A stretch of 64,000 nucleotides of DNA from Romboutsia lituseburensis. Lineage in GTDB: Bacteria; Bacillota; Clostridia; Peptostreptococcales; Peptostreptococcaceae. The notes beneath the pieces are model-generated. The model saw nothing but the letters and a program-made list of their open reading frames with translations. It was not told where the DNA came from and did no database searches. The translations under genes and the position numbers were made by a program. The stretch covers positions 930,001 through 994,000 of the forward strand of contig NZ_JANQBQ010000001.1 in assembly GCF_024723825.1 (NCBI RefSeq), given 5' to 3'. Every line of letters begins with the position of its first letter. The first letter of the stretch is position 1. Of the stretch, positions 54,709 through 63,070 are shown piece after piece.

Positions 54709-55698
54709 TTATATAAAAGCTCTTAACCATGCTTTAGTTTCTTCATCTGCAAATATAGCATCTATACTGTTTAGGTATATTTTTTTATAATCATCATTAC
54801 TAAATCCAAAATTATCAGATATTAATTTTATTTCATCAGTTAAATCTATATTTGAAACTGTTCTATTGTCTGTATTCAATGTAACCTTTATATCATCTTT
54901 ATAAAAATCTAATAATGGATATTGTCTGAAATCTTCTATAGCTTTAGTTTGTATATTACTAGTAGGACACATTTCTAATACTACGTTATTGCTTTTTACT
55001 AAATCATAAGCTTCTTTCATATCTTTAATTCTAACACCATGACCTATTCTTTGGGCTCCTAGTAACTTTATTGCATCTATTACATTTTGACCACTTGCAG
55101 CCTCACCTGCATGAATAGTAACTTTATACCCATAACCTCTTGCTTTATCAATTACTGATTTAAATTTAACTGCAAAACCTTCCTCTTCTGGACCTGCTAA
55201 ATCTATAGCCACTACACCTTTATTTAAAAATTCTTTTCCTGACTCTACTGTTAAGTCAGCATCCTCTACACTCATATGTCTTAAACAAGATAATATAATA
55301 TTTCCCCTTATATCATATATCTTTTCAGCTTTATTTATCCCATTTATAACGCTTTGGATTATTTCTTTAAAGTTTAATCCTTCTTGAGTATGAAGTTGTG
55401 GAGCAAATCTTATTTCTATATATTTAACATTTTCACTAGCTGCATCCTCTAATAATTCAAACGCTACTCTTTCTAAACCTTCCTTAGTTTGCATTATCAT
55501 ATTAGGTAAATCAAATCTTTTTAAATATTCATTAAGCGATGTACAATCCTCAGGTACTTGAACTAACTTTTTTATTTCATTTTCATCCAAAGATGGTAAT
55601 GTTATATCTTCATTTTTAGCTATATCTATTATAGTGTTTGCTCTAACGCTTCCATCTAAATGGCAATGTAACTCTATTTTTGGTAATTTTTTCGTCAT
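54709..55698 (-). CDS. add: Adenosine deaminase
   Basis: Converts adenosine to inosine. 329 residues with zinc ligands and catalytic residues: ELHCHLDGSVR (residues 9-19), HAGEAASGQ with the catalytic glutamate (about 195), 'QRIGHGVRI' (about 212), 'CPTSNIQT' and LNTDNRTVS (about 272, the usual second D is N). GGGGA precedes the ATG. A complete adenine-type riboswitch with a terminator precedes the gene, as for add of Vibrio vulnificus, so expression is expected to rise with adenine. The adenine deaminase-like relatives carry 'SDDPAYF', absent here. Confidence 0.94.
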   Translation of the reverse strand: MTKKLPKIELHCHLDGSVRANTIIDIAKNEDITLPSLDENEIKKLVQVPEDCTSLNEYLKRFDLPNMIMQTKEGLERVAFELLEDAASENVKYIEIRFAPQLHTQEGLNFKEIIQSVINGINKAEKIYDIRGNIILSCLRHMSVEDADLTVESGKEFLNKGVVAIDLAGPEEEGFAVKFKSVIDKARGYGYKVTIHAGEAASGQNVIDAIKLLGAQRIGHGVRIKDMKEAYDLVKSNNVVLEMCPTSNIQTKAIEDFRQYPLLDFYKDDIKVTLNTDNRTVSNIDLTDEIKLISDNFGFSNDDYKKIYLNSIDAIFADEETKAWLRAFI

Positions 55699-55749
55699 AA
55701 TATCGTCCCCTTTTTTATTTATTTTTTATATTTATATTAATTTTATGTA

Positions 55750-55873
55750 TAAAAAAAAATTCTTAATTACAAAGAAGTTTTTCATACATAAATATGTATA
55801 ACTTCTTCGTAATCAAGAATTATTGGTTCTTGGTAGAGACCCCCAAACCTTATTATTGGGGTTATACGAAAGA
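55750..55873 (-). promoter_or_regulatory. Adenine riboswitch with transcription terminator, leader of add
   Basis: Minus strand. P1 is TTTCGTA (about 55871-55865) with TACGAAG (55811-55805). P2 is CCCCAA/TTTGGGG with loop TAATAAGG, P3 is CAAGAA/TTCTTG with loop CCAATAA, and the J2/3 core reads GTCTCTACC (consensus GTTTCTACC). The base after GA in J3/1 is U (GATTACG), the position-74 specificity base for adenine, not guanine. The 3' half of P3 and P1 (TTCTTGATTACGAAGAAGTT, 55819-55800) alternatively pairs with AACTTCTTTGTAATTAAGAA (55779-55760) to form a terminator with nine T's. Adenine binding should thus permit transcription (ON switch). Confidence 0.92.
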
Positions 55874-55886
55874 TTTATTTCTATAT

Positions 55887-55915
55887 ACTTTATTATATTT
55901 TTTTTATATTGTCAA
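55887..55915 (-). promoter_or_regulatory. Promoter of the riboswitch-add transcript
   Basis: A perfect TTGACA (55915-55910), 17 bases, TAAAGT (55892-55887) on the minus strand. Predicted start is about 55880, seven bases before the aptamer P1. Confidence 0.65.
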
Positions 55916-55932
55916 TACAAAATTTCAACTTT

Positions 55933-57921
55933 TTATTTTAAGCAATGCATATGATTTTTAACATCTTCTGAAGGTACTACATATGCTTTGCCTTTAGAAC
56001 AAAAGATTGAGTTTGATGTATATTCACTATCTGAATCTTTGTCATATCCTATTTGTTCTATTACCTCTTGACTATTGTGACATATATCATATCCATCAAA
56101 TACTAAACTTATAGTTCCATTACCTTTTGTAAATGTCGCTAATTCTAAACTATACTCCATAAAGGTAGCAACAGGCCCTCTACCCTCTATTATTGTTTTA
56201 TCTTTAAAAGTTTCTGGAGGATTAAATTCTCCATTCATTTTTTGAATATCTGATAATACTCTTCCCATATTATTTAAATCCACTTCTATTTTAAATCTAT
56301 AATATGGCTCCAGTAAAATACTTTTAACTTGATCTAAACCTTGTCTTAATGCTCTTAGAGTTGCTTGCCTAAAGTCTCCTCCACTAGTGTGTTTATTGTG
56401 TGCTCTTCCCGTTAATAACGTTATACTTAAATCAGTTAAGGGATAACCACAAAGTACTCCTTTATGTTCTTTTTCAAATAAATGAGTCTTTATTAAGTTT
56501 TGATTTCCAATTGATATCTCATCTACATACGCATTATTTTTAAATGTTATACTAGAATTTCTTTTATTTGGCTCTATTAGTAAATGTACTTCTGCATAGT
56601 GACCTAATGGTTCAAAATGTCCATATCCTATTGTTCTTTCTTTTACTGTTTCTTTATATAATATTTCACATTTTCCAAACTCAATATCTACACCAAATCT
56701 ATTTTTTATAACATCTTTTAGTATCTCTAATTGAATTTTTCCCATGACATGTATGTGTATTTCTTTTAAATATTCATCCCAAACTACATTTAATGCTGGT
56801 TCTTCAGAATCTAGTATTTTAAAAATATTTAATATATCTTTTATGTTTAAGCACTCATCAAATATAACTTTTGATTTTAGAGTGGGAATTATCTCATTTT
56901 TATTACTTATTTTATTTATATCGTTTAAATTATAATCAATTTGAGAGAGATATTCTTTTGAAATTGCTTGTGTTATTCCTGTTACTGCAAATATTTGCCC
57001 TGCTTTTATATCATTTACTACTTCGTATTTATTTGAATTATAAACTCTAATAGAATTAATTTTTTCACTTAAAATTTTATCTTTATGATTGTAATTTACT
57101 TCATCTTTAACTTTAAGTTTCCCTTGAAGTGCTTTTATATATGTTATTCTATTTTTATTTTCATCGTATCTAACTTTATAAACTTTTCCTACAAATTCTT
57201 TATTTTCATCATAAGATGTATAAGTTAAAAAATCTATTTTTTGTAAGCATTCATCTATCCCTATATCATGAAGCGCTGATCCTTTTAGTAAAGGGTGTAT
57301 CTTTAATGTTTTTACCATTTCTTTTAATCTATCTACCCACAAATCATTTTCATATTCATCGTTTAAGTATTTTTCAAATAACAAGTCATCTCTTTCTGAT
57401 ATAAACTCTATAAGTTCATCACTAAGTTCTTTATTATTTTCTATATTTAAATTTCCGCTTAAATCAACTACATCACTCGTTAAATTATCTTTTATATCTT
57501 GTATTAAAAGTTCTATATCTGCTCCTTCTCTATCTATTTTATTCGCAAAAAATATTATAGGAACATTATTGTTTTTAAGTAACCTAAATACTGTTTTTGT
57601 ATGAGATTGAATTTTTTCAACTGAACTTATAACTACTACGGCATAGTCCATTATACTTATAGCTCTTTCCATATCCGCAGAAAAATCTATATGTCCTGGT
57701 GTATCTACTAAATAGTACTTTGAATTATTATATTCAAATACACCTTGTTCTGAAAATATAGTTATTCCTCTTTGTCTTTCTATGTCGTGATTGTCTAAAA
57801 ATGTATTTTTTAAATCAACTCTACCTCTACTTCTAATTGAATTTGTATGGTAAAGTATTTGTTCGCAAAATGTTGTCTTTCCTGCATCTACATGTGCAAG
57901 TACCCCAATAGTCTTATTCAT
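55933..57921 (-). CDS. Tet(M)-like ribosome-protection-type GTPase (EF-G paralogue)
   Basis: 662 residues of the translational GTPase family. G1 AHVDAGKTTF (residues 9-18), switch II DTPGHIDFSAD, G4 NKIDREGAD, followed by EF-G-like domains II-V. It resembles Tet(M)/TetB(P) ribosomal protection proteins, which eject tetracycline from the ribosome, and chromosomal relatives of unproven role in Clostridia. Its C-terminal tail is about 20 residues longer than Tet(M) and ends 'PSEDVKNHMHCLK'. No attenuator peptide typical of tet(M) and no mobile element is present, so it is probably a resident gene, not a transferred resistance gene. GTG/ATG at 57933 lies before the GAGGTGG site; ATG 57921 is preferred. 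Confidence 0.85.
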   Translation of the reverse strand: MNKTIGVLAHVDAGKTTFCEQILYHTNSIRSRGRVDLKNTFLDNHDIERQRGITIFSEQGVFEYNNSKYYLVDTPGHIDFSADMERAISIMDYAVVVISSVEKIQSHTKTVFRLLKNNNVPIIFFANKIDREGADIELLIQDIKDNLTSDVVDLSGNLNIENNKELSDELIEFISERDDLLFEKYLNDEYENDLWVDRLKEMVKTLKIHPLLKGSALHDIGIDECLQKIDFLTYTSYDENKEFVGKVYKVRYDENKNRITYIKALQGKLKVKDEVNYNHKDKILSEKINSIRVYNSNKYEVVNDIKAGQIFAVTGITQAISKEYLSQIDYNLNDINKISNKNEIIPTLKSKVIFDECLNIKDILNIFKILDSEEPALNVVWDEYLKEIHIHVMGKIQLEILKDVIKNRFGVDIEFGKCEILYKETVKERTIGYGHFEPLGHYAEVHLLIEPNKRNSSITFKNNAYVDEISIGNQNLIKTHLFEKEHKGVLCGYPLTDLSITLLTGRAHNKHTSGGDFRQATLRALRQGLDQVKSILLEPYYRFKIEVDLNNMGRVLSDIQKMNGEFNPPETFKDKTIIEGRGPVATFMEYSLELATFTKGNGTISLVFDGYDICHNSQEVIEQIGYDKDSDSEYTSNSIFCSKGKAYVVPSEDVKNHMHCLK

Positions 57922-57981
57922 TTTCCACCTCATTGTTTTCTCATTAGTTTATACTAATTTTAGTTCTTATTATTTTACTTA

Positions 57982-59025
57982 TTACAAGTAACCTTTAAAA
58001 TTCAAATGTGAATTGAATATATGTCGCTTAGACTCTTCAATATCCTTTTCATTCGCTAAATTGGTATAATAATAGAGTCTTAATTTATAATCAGTATTAT
58101 CTCTATTAAATGCATATCTTTTATGCTCTCCTGTACATGCTGCAAGCACATGTGCCATTAAATCTATTAGATGAATTAATTTATATGCATTATTTCTTGA
58201 ATAAAATCTTCCATCTCCCATTACATGCGCTATATAATTTCTATTAAAATATGAGTTGTCTCTTGCTATTTGATGCTTTGTAAATATTATCTTTTCTGAT
58301 ATATCAATAAATGCTCTTATGTACTCATCAACTATAAATGGATGTGGTATTTTTTCATTAAAATTATTGTATTCTAACTCAGCCCACTTATTTAAAAGTT
58401 GATGTTCTTTTGGTTTTTTATCTATAGATCTAAACTCATATAAAGATAATAGTATTCCTTCTATAACAGGTGTTAATATCATTACTGTAGATATGTATTC
58501 TTCTCTAAATAAACTTAAATATGATTGTTCTATTATATGTGAAAACTTGTTTATATGCTTTGTCTTCATTATTAATGATACCATGTTTAAAGCTCTTAAG
58601 TGAGGACTTATTATGTATGGATCTAATATTTTTATAATTTCATTTTCAATATTTTGTGTTTCATATGTATCGTATAACTTATTTAAATCTATTTCTGTAC
58701 ATAGTTTTTCTAATTTTAATATATCTATTTCATTTATATCCTCTGCGATTATAGAGAAACCAAATTTAGTTATTTTTTGATTTATTTTAAATAGCCTTAT
58801 CTGCAAATCATTATAATAAGATAGTTCACAGTTGTATTTTTTAGGTTCTATCAAATTCAACTTATTTTTTTCTCTTATTTCTTCAAAAACTTCTCTAATA
58901 GCCCTACCCCTACTTTGAGATTGTTGCTTTATATCTAGCTCTTTTATTCTTACAACATATTGATCTCCCTTTTTTTCAAATAGCATAGGATATCCAAATA
59001 CAAATTTATTAAATGATTTATCCAT
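57982..59025 (-). CDS. HicB-like N-terminus joined to a HEPN-like domain, function unknown
   Basis: 347 residues, cytoplasmic. Residues about 9-55 ('FGYPMLFEKKGDQYVVRIKE' then 'GRAIREVFEEIREKN') look like the HicB/HicB-like antitoxin fold. The C-terminal third (about 165-300) is all-helical with RNYIAH at 262-267, matching the HEPN ribonuclease motif R-x4-6-H with an N after the R, followed by 'AYKLIHLIDLMAHVL'. HEPN proteins cut RNA in toxin-antitoxin and antiviral systems. Residues 60-165 link them without a recognised domain. GGGGGGAG precedes the ATG. It lies upstream of the Tet(M)-like gene (60 bases), same strand, probably cotranscribed. Domain calls are my inference from motifs. Confidence 0.72.
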   Translation of the reverse strand: MDKSFNKFVFGYPMLFEKKGDQYVVRIKELDIKQQSQSRGRAIREVFEEIREKNKLNLIEPKKYNCELSYYNDLQIRLFKINQKITKFGFSIIAEDINEIDILKLEKLCTEIDLNKLYDTYETQNIENEIIKILDPYIISPHLRALNMVSLIMKTKHINKFSHIIEQSYLSLFREEYISTVMILTPVIEGILLSLYEFRSIDKKPKEHQLLNKWAELEYNNFNEKIPHPFIVDEYIRAFIDISEKIIFTKHQIARDNSYFNRNYIAHVMGDGRFYSRNNAYKLIHLIDLMAHVLAACTGEHKRYAFNRDNTDYKLRLYYYTNLANEKDIEESKRHIFNSHLNFKGYL

Positions 59026-59064
59026 GATTCTCCCCCCAATATGTTATTAATTAAATTTAAATAT

Positions 59065-59112
59065 AAATTAAAACACCCTTTATTATATATATTAAAGAGT
59101 GTTTTAATTTAT
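59065..59112. terminator. Bidirectional hairpin between divergent genes
   Basis: AAATTAAAACAC / GTGTTTTAATTT with one internal mismatch and an A/T loop. It lies upstream of the HEPN-like gene and of the Asn/Cys-rich gene and may insulate one from the other. Confidence 0.6.
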
Positions 59113-59155
59113 ATTTTTTATTTTTACCTATTTTATAACATTATTATAAGCCGTA

Positions 59156-59183
59156 ACATTCCGACATGCTACGACATACTATA
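59156..59183 (+). promoter_or_regulatory. Sigma-K-type promoter for the Asn/Cys-rich gene
   Basis: ACA (59156-59158), exactly 16 bases, CATACTATA (59175-59183): full match to ACA-N16-CATANNNTA. The same arrangement precedes the CdeC-like gene at 27370. The ATG at 59274 follows an untranslated leader of about 85 bases. Confidence 0.62.
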
Positions 59184-59273
59184 TTGTATAGATTTTGTAT
59201 AAAAATATTTATTTTTTATAATTATGATTCATATAAAATCTTAATATTTACTAATTTAAGAGGCGATTTGTTC

Positions 59274-59546
59274 ATGTGTAATTTATGTAATAACAGTGAT
59301 AAGTGCAATAAAAAATCTTGTGATAGTTGTTTTGTAAACAATAATTGGTGGTGCAACAACAATAACAGCATTTGCTGTAATGGTAATAACTGTAACTGCA
59401 ATAATAATAACAACTGCTGCCATAATAATAGCTGCAACTGTAATAATAACTCTTGGGATTCTGATTGGTATTGTTGCTGCTTTAAGATTAACTCTTGCAG
59501 CTGTAATTGTAACTGTAATTCTTGTACAAGAAGATGCTTTTTTTAA
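59274..59546 (+). CDS. Asn/Cys-rich low-complexity protein, 90 aa, probable spore surface protein
   Basis: Of 90 residues, 23 are cysteine and 30 asparagine, in runs such as CNCNNNNNCC and CNCNCNSC; no signal peptide. AAGAGGCG lies about 10 bases before ATG 59274, and the strong downstream terminator and a sigma-K-type promoter support a real gene even though the composition is biased (the AAT/AAC/TGC codons also give a Leu/Gln-rich shadow on the other strand). The frame is open from 59166 but that part lies at or before the promoter. Likely a cross-linked or metal-binding coat component; low complexity prevents homology calls by eye. Confidence 0.65.
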   Translation: MCNLCNNSDKCNKKSCDSCFVNNNWWCNNNNSICCNGNNCNCNNNNNCCHNNSCNCNNNSWDSDWYCCCFKINSCSCNCNCNSCTRRCFF

Positions 59547-59569
59547 TTTATTAAATTAATATTAAAAGT

Positions 59570-59611
59570 TAAATCCAGCTAACTTATGTTGTTAGCTGGA
59601 CTTATTTTTTG
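59570..59611. terminator. Rho-independent terminator
   Basis: AATCCAGCTAAC / GTTAGCTGGA stem, 7-base loop, T-run of six on the plus strand. It ends the Asn/Cys-rich gene and may end the convergent rpiR transcript. Confidence 0.8.
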
Positions 59612-59626
59612 TTATTTAATTAAATT

Positions 59627-60499
59627 TTACTCGTATACTGAGTATCTATCCCATATTTTTTCTAGGTCATCAAAGTATTCTTTTATATCATCCTTCTCTT
59701 TCATACCTACTGCAACTATAAGTGCATTAACTATACTTAAAGCAGGAACTAATGAGTCAACAAATGATGCCATATTACTTTTTACTAAAAGTGTATTATC
59801 TGCAAGAGATGCTACTGGTGCAAATAAACTATCTGTTAAAGATATTATATGTGCTCCTTTTTCTTTTGCATAATTTACTATTTGATATGATTTTTTAGAA
59901 TATCTTGGGAAACTTATAGCTATTATAACGTCATTTTCATCTATTCTTACTATTTGTTCAAACGCATCCCCCATATCCATTCTAATTATATGGACATTAT
60001 CAAGTATTATATCTAAATAAAATCCTAAGTATTGAGCTATAGTAAATGAACTTCTCATACCTAATATATATATTTTTCTTGCTTTTAATAATCTATTCGC
60101 TGAATCTTCAAAGGCTTTATGGTCTATTTCTTCTAAAGTAGTTTTTATGTTATCCATGTCACTTTTTAAAACTTTATTAAGTATGGTATAATCATCGCTA
60201 TACTCTTTTGCCATTTCTACTCTTTGCACTGTAGTTAATTTATTTTTTATTAACTCTTGAAGTGCTGCTTGTAACTTTGGATATCCTGAGTATCCTAAGG
60301 CATTTGCAAATCTTACAACAGTAGATTCACTTACCCCTACTGTATCTCCTAGTTTGCATGCAGTCATAAATGCTACTTTATCGTAATTTGACAAAATATA
60401 CTGTGCTATTAGTTTTTGTCCTTTACTAAATCTTGGGTATTGAGCTTGGATGTCTGATATAAGCTTTTTGCTATCTTTTAAATCCTTTGTATCGTCCAT
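59627..60499 (-). CDS. RpiR/MurR-family transcriptional regulator
   Basis: 290 residues: HTH_6 domain (about 1-80, with 'KLGDTVGVSESTVVRFANALGY') and a SIS sugar-isomerase domain (about 120-260, 'YILGMRSSFTIAQYLGFYLD', 'DENDVIIAISFPRYSKKS'). Such regulators sense phosphorylated sugars. It begins 11 bases after korC and has AAAGGAG, so it is the last gene of korDABC-rpiR. Control of a 2-oxoacid oxidoreductase by a SIS regulator is unusual and suggests a link with central carbon or amino acid fermentation. Confidence 0.93.
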   Translation of the reverse strand: MDDTKDLKDSKKLISDIQAQYPRFSKGQKLIAQYILSNYDKVAFMTACKLGDTVGVSESTVVRFANALGYSGYPKLQAALQELIKNKLTTVQRVEMAKEYSDDYTILNKVLKSDMDNIKTTLEEIDHKAFEDSANRLLKARKIYILGMRSSFTIAQYLGFYLDIILDNVHIIRMDMGDAFEQIVRIDENDVIIAISFPRYSKKSYQIVNYAKEKGAHIISLTDSLFAPVASLADNTLLVKSNMASFVDSLVPALSIVNALIVAVGMKEKDDIKEYFDDLEKIWDRYSVYE

Positions 60500-60510
60500 A
60501 TCTTTCTCCT

Positions 60511-61056
60511 TTAGTGGTTTACATCAATATTATTTCTGAAAAGTTCAATTCCTTTTTCAAATGCCTTTATGTTTGACTCTTGAGTTCCTTTTGGAACCCT
60601 CTTTATTATTGACTTTTTAATATTTTCTATATCTACATCTTTTACTAACTGACTAATAACTCCCAGTGCAACCATATTCGCTGAAACGTAGCTTCCAGTC
60701 ACTTCCTTTGAAGAATCTATTATCGGAAACTTGTAAATATTCAAATTTTCTGTACATTTTACTTCTATTGAACTATCAATAACTATTATACCACTATTGT
60801 CCATATCTTTTAAGTACTGATTTAAAGATTTTTGTGTTAAAGATAATAATATATTTGGATTTGAAATTTTAGGAAAATTTATTTCATTTTCACTTATAAC
60901 AACTTCACATTTACTAGCTCCACCTCTAGCTTCTGGCCCATATGATTGTGTTTGAACTGCATTTAAGTTAGTGCTTATTGCACCCTCTGCTAATATTATT
61001 CCGGCTAATATTAAACCTTGACCTCCTGAACCGCTAAGTCTTACTTCTACTTTCAT
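60511..61056 (-). CDS. korC: 2-oxoglutarate/2-oxoacid:ferredoxin oxidoreductase gamma subunit
   Basis: 181 residues. Family start 'VRLSGSGGQGLILAGIILAE' (about residues 4-23), 'QTQSYGPEARGGASKCEV', and 'GSYVSANMVALGVISQLV' are typical of the POR/KOR gamma domain. It completes the four-subunit enzyme encoded by korD, korA, korB and korC. Located 42 bases after korB. Confidence 0.94.
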   Translation of the reverse strand: MKVEVRLSGSGGQGLILAGIILAEGAISTNLNAVQTQSYGPEARGGASKCEVVISENEINFPKISNPNILLSLTQKSLNQYLKDMDNSGIIVIDSSIEVKCTENLNIYKFPIIDSSKEVTGSYVSANMVALGVISQLVKDVDIENIKKSIIKRVPKGTQESNIKAFEKGIELFRNNIDVNH

Positions 61057-61097
61057 ATCTTTTATATCTCTCCTTAGGTATTTTTTATTAAATCTAT

Positions 61098-61913
61098 CTA
61101 TTTATTGAACTTATCTAATACTTTCTTATATTCATCTGTGTATTCAGGCGTGATAGTATCTTTAAATATACCTATTAAAATTTTTTCTGTTAGCTGTTCT
61201 TCTGTTAAAGTATCTTTTTTAGTTAAATTAATACTTCTATCTTTTAGCTCATTCATTAAAATAACTGGTGAGCCTTTTTTATTTTTTCTTCCATAGTATG
61301 TTGGACATATGCTTAACCCCTCTACCAATGAAAATCCCTTATGATTAAGTGCTTTTTTAATATATTGAATTGTATTTGGAACATGGTATACTGTTGAACG
61401 TGCTACAAAACTAGCACCTGCTCCACAAGCTAATTCACATATATCAAACGGTTTGTCTATGTTACCAAACGGAGCTGTTGTTGCAAAATCTCCATTTGGG
61501 GTAGTTGGAGAATATTGTCCACCTGTCATACCATATATATTGTTATTAAATACTATTGTTGTTATATCTATATTTCTTCTACATGCATGTATAAAATGAT
61601 TTCCACCTATAGCTGTCAAATCTCCATCTCCACTAATTACTATCACATGAAGATCTGGTTTTGCAAGTTTTATTCCTGTTGCAAATGCCAATGCTCTACC
61701 ATGAGTTGTATGAACAGTATTAAAGTCCATATATCCTGCTGCTCTTGATGAGCATCCTATTCCTGAAACTATACAAACCTTATCCTTATCTATATCAGAT
61801 TCTTCTATTGCAACTGCTATCGCTCTCATTAGTATTCCATGTCCACACCCAGGACACCAAATATGAGGAAGTCTATTTGTTCTTAAATTGTTTTTAATTA
61901 CTTCACTAGGCAT
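61098..61913 (-). CDS. korB: 2-oxoglutarate/2-oxoacid:ferredoxin oxidoreductase beta subunit (TPP-binding)
   Basis: 271 residues. Cysteine-containing CPGCGHGILM (about 20-29), thiamine diphosphate site 'VISGDGDLTAIGGNHFIHA' ending with the NN of FNNNIYGMTGGQYSPTTP, and CELACGAGASFVARS. This subunit binds thiamine pyrophosphate and contributes the catalytic site. ATG at 61913 overlaps korA by eight bases and has AAGGAGG. Confidence 0.95.
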   Translation of the reverse strand: MPSEVIKNNLRTNRLPHIWCPGCGHGILMRAIAVAIEESDIDKDKVCIVSGIGCSSRAAGYMDFNTVHTTHGRALAFATGIKLAKPDLHVIVISGDGDLTAIGGNHFIHACRRNIDITTIVFNNNIYGMTGGQYSPTTPNGDFATTAPFGNIDKPFDICELACGAGASFVARSTVYHVPNTIQYIKKALNHKGFSLVEGLSICPTYYGRKNKKGSPVILMNELKDRSINLTKKDTLTEEQLTEKILIGIFKDTITPEYTDEYKKVLDKFNK

Positions 61914-63048
61914 TGATACATTCCTCCTTAATTTTAGCTATTATCTCATTAGGAGTTATTACTTCACCATTTATTTTATTAATACCAAATATGTCTTTTT
62001 CTTTTCCTAATACTCTTTGTACCTCTAATATCATTTGTCCTTTATTCATTTCAACAACAGCTATTTGTTTTGCATTTTTACTAACCTCTATTAATTTATC
62101 TTCTGGGAATGGCCATACTGTTTTTATACTAAATAATCCAGCCTTTATATTTTCATTTCTTAACATTTTAACTGCATCTTTGCAAGAACGTGATGACCCT
62201 CCAAATGAAACAAATAAAACGTCTGCATCCTCTGTCTCATATTCTTCATAAATTAATATATCATCTAGATTTTTTTCTATTTTATTGAACAATCTATTCA
62301 TTAATTTTTCAGTTTCTACTGTGCTATTTGTTGGAAATCCTGTTTCATCATGCATAAGGCCTGTTACATTATATCTATAGCCTTCCCCTATACTTGCCAT
62401 AGCTGGTACAAAATCTTTACCATCTTCATATGCTTTATATTCTTTATAATCACATGTTGGTTTTTTTCTATTTAATACATCTAACTCACCTGCCATAGGT
62501 ATTCTCATTTTTTCTCTTAAATGGCCTACAACTTCATCTAAAAGTAGTATTACTGGTACTCTATATTTTTCTGCAAAATTAAATGATTTTACTGTTAAAT
62601 TAAATGTCTCTTCTACTGTTGATGGTGACAATGCTATTATTGTATGGTCTCCATGAGTTCCCCACTTAGCTTGCATTAAATCACCTTGTGATGGACTTGT
62701 AGGTAATCCTGTACTAGGTCCACATCTTTGTACATTTACAATTACACATGGTGATTCAACTAATGATGCGTAACCTATACACTCTTGTTTTAAAGAAAAT
62801 CCTGGGCCACTTGTCGCTGTCATTGATTTATATCCCGTTAAAGATGCCCCTATTGTAGCTGCTATAGAACCTATTTCATCTTCCATTTGAATGAATTTTC
62901 CATTTATTTTCGGAAGTAATAATGATGATATCTCTGCTATTTCTGTAGATGGCGTTATTGGATACCCCGCAAAAAATCTCATGCCCGCATAAATTGCTCC
63001 TTGTACACAAGCTTCATTTCCTTGTAATAACTTTATTCTATCAGTCAT
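61906..63048 (-). CDS. korA: 2-oxoglutarate/2-oxoacid:ferredoxin oxidoreductase alpha subunit
   Basis: 380 residues. 'GNEACVQGAIYAGMRFFAGY' with PITPSTEIAE (about 10-40), TATSGPGFSLKQECIG, VNVQRCGPSTGLPTSPSQGD and 'VAVVEMNKGQMILEVQRVLG'-type text near the C-terminus mark the alpha subunit. A GTG at 63078 is in frame, but AAGGAGAG is perfectly placed for ATG at 63048. The KorA 'PSTGLPT' motif is the 2-oxoglutarate-type signature, though substrate assignment from sequence is not firm. Confidence 0.94.
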   Translation of the reverse strand: MTDRIKLLQGNEACVQGAIYAGMRFFAGYPITPSTEIAEISSLLLPKINGKFIQMEDEIGSIAATIGASLTGYKSMTATSGPGFSLKQECIGYASLVESPCVIVNVQRCGPSTGLPTSPSQGDLMQAKWGTHGDHTIIALSPSTVEETFNLTVKSFNFAEKYRVPVILLLDEVVGHLREKMRIPMAGELDVLNRKKPTCDYKEYKAYEDGKDFVPAMASIGEGYRYNVTGLMHDETGFPTNSTVETEKLMNRLFNKIEKNLDDILIYEEYETEDADVLFVSFGGSSRSCKDAVKMLRNENIKAGLFSIKTVWPFPEDKLIEVSKNAKQIAVVEMNKGQMILEVQRVLGKEKDIFGINKINGEVITPNEIIAKIKEECINA

Positions 63049-63070
63049 ACCAAATCTCTCCTTAAGGTTT

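Noticed and set aside
55933-57921. Acquired tetracycline resistance gene
   Set aside because: No leader-peptide attenuator, mobile genes or compositional shift; base and codon use equal the neighbours, so a resident Tet(M)-like GTPase is more likely.
59222-59437. Leu/Gln-rich open frame on the minus strand opposite the Asn/Cys-rich gene
   Set aside because: It is the complement of AAT/AAC/TGC codons, has no ribosome-binding site and no sensible fold; the plus-strand gene has promoter, ribosome-binding site and terminator.
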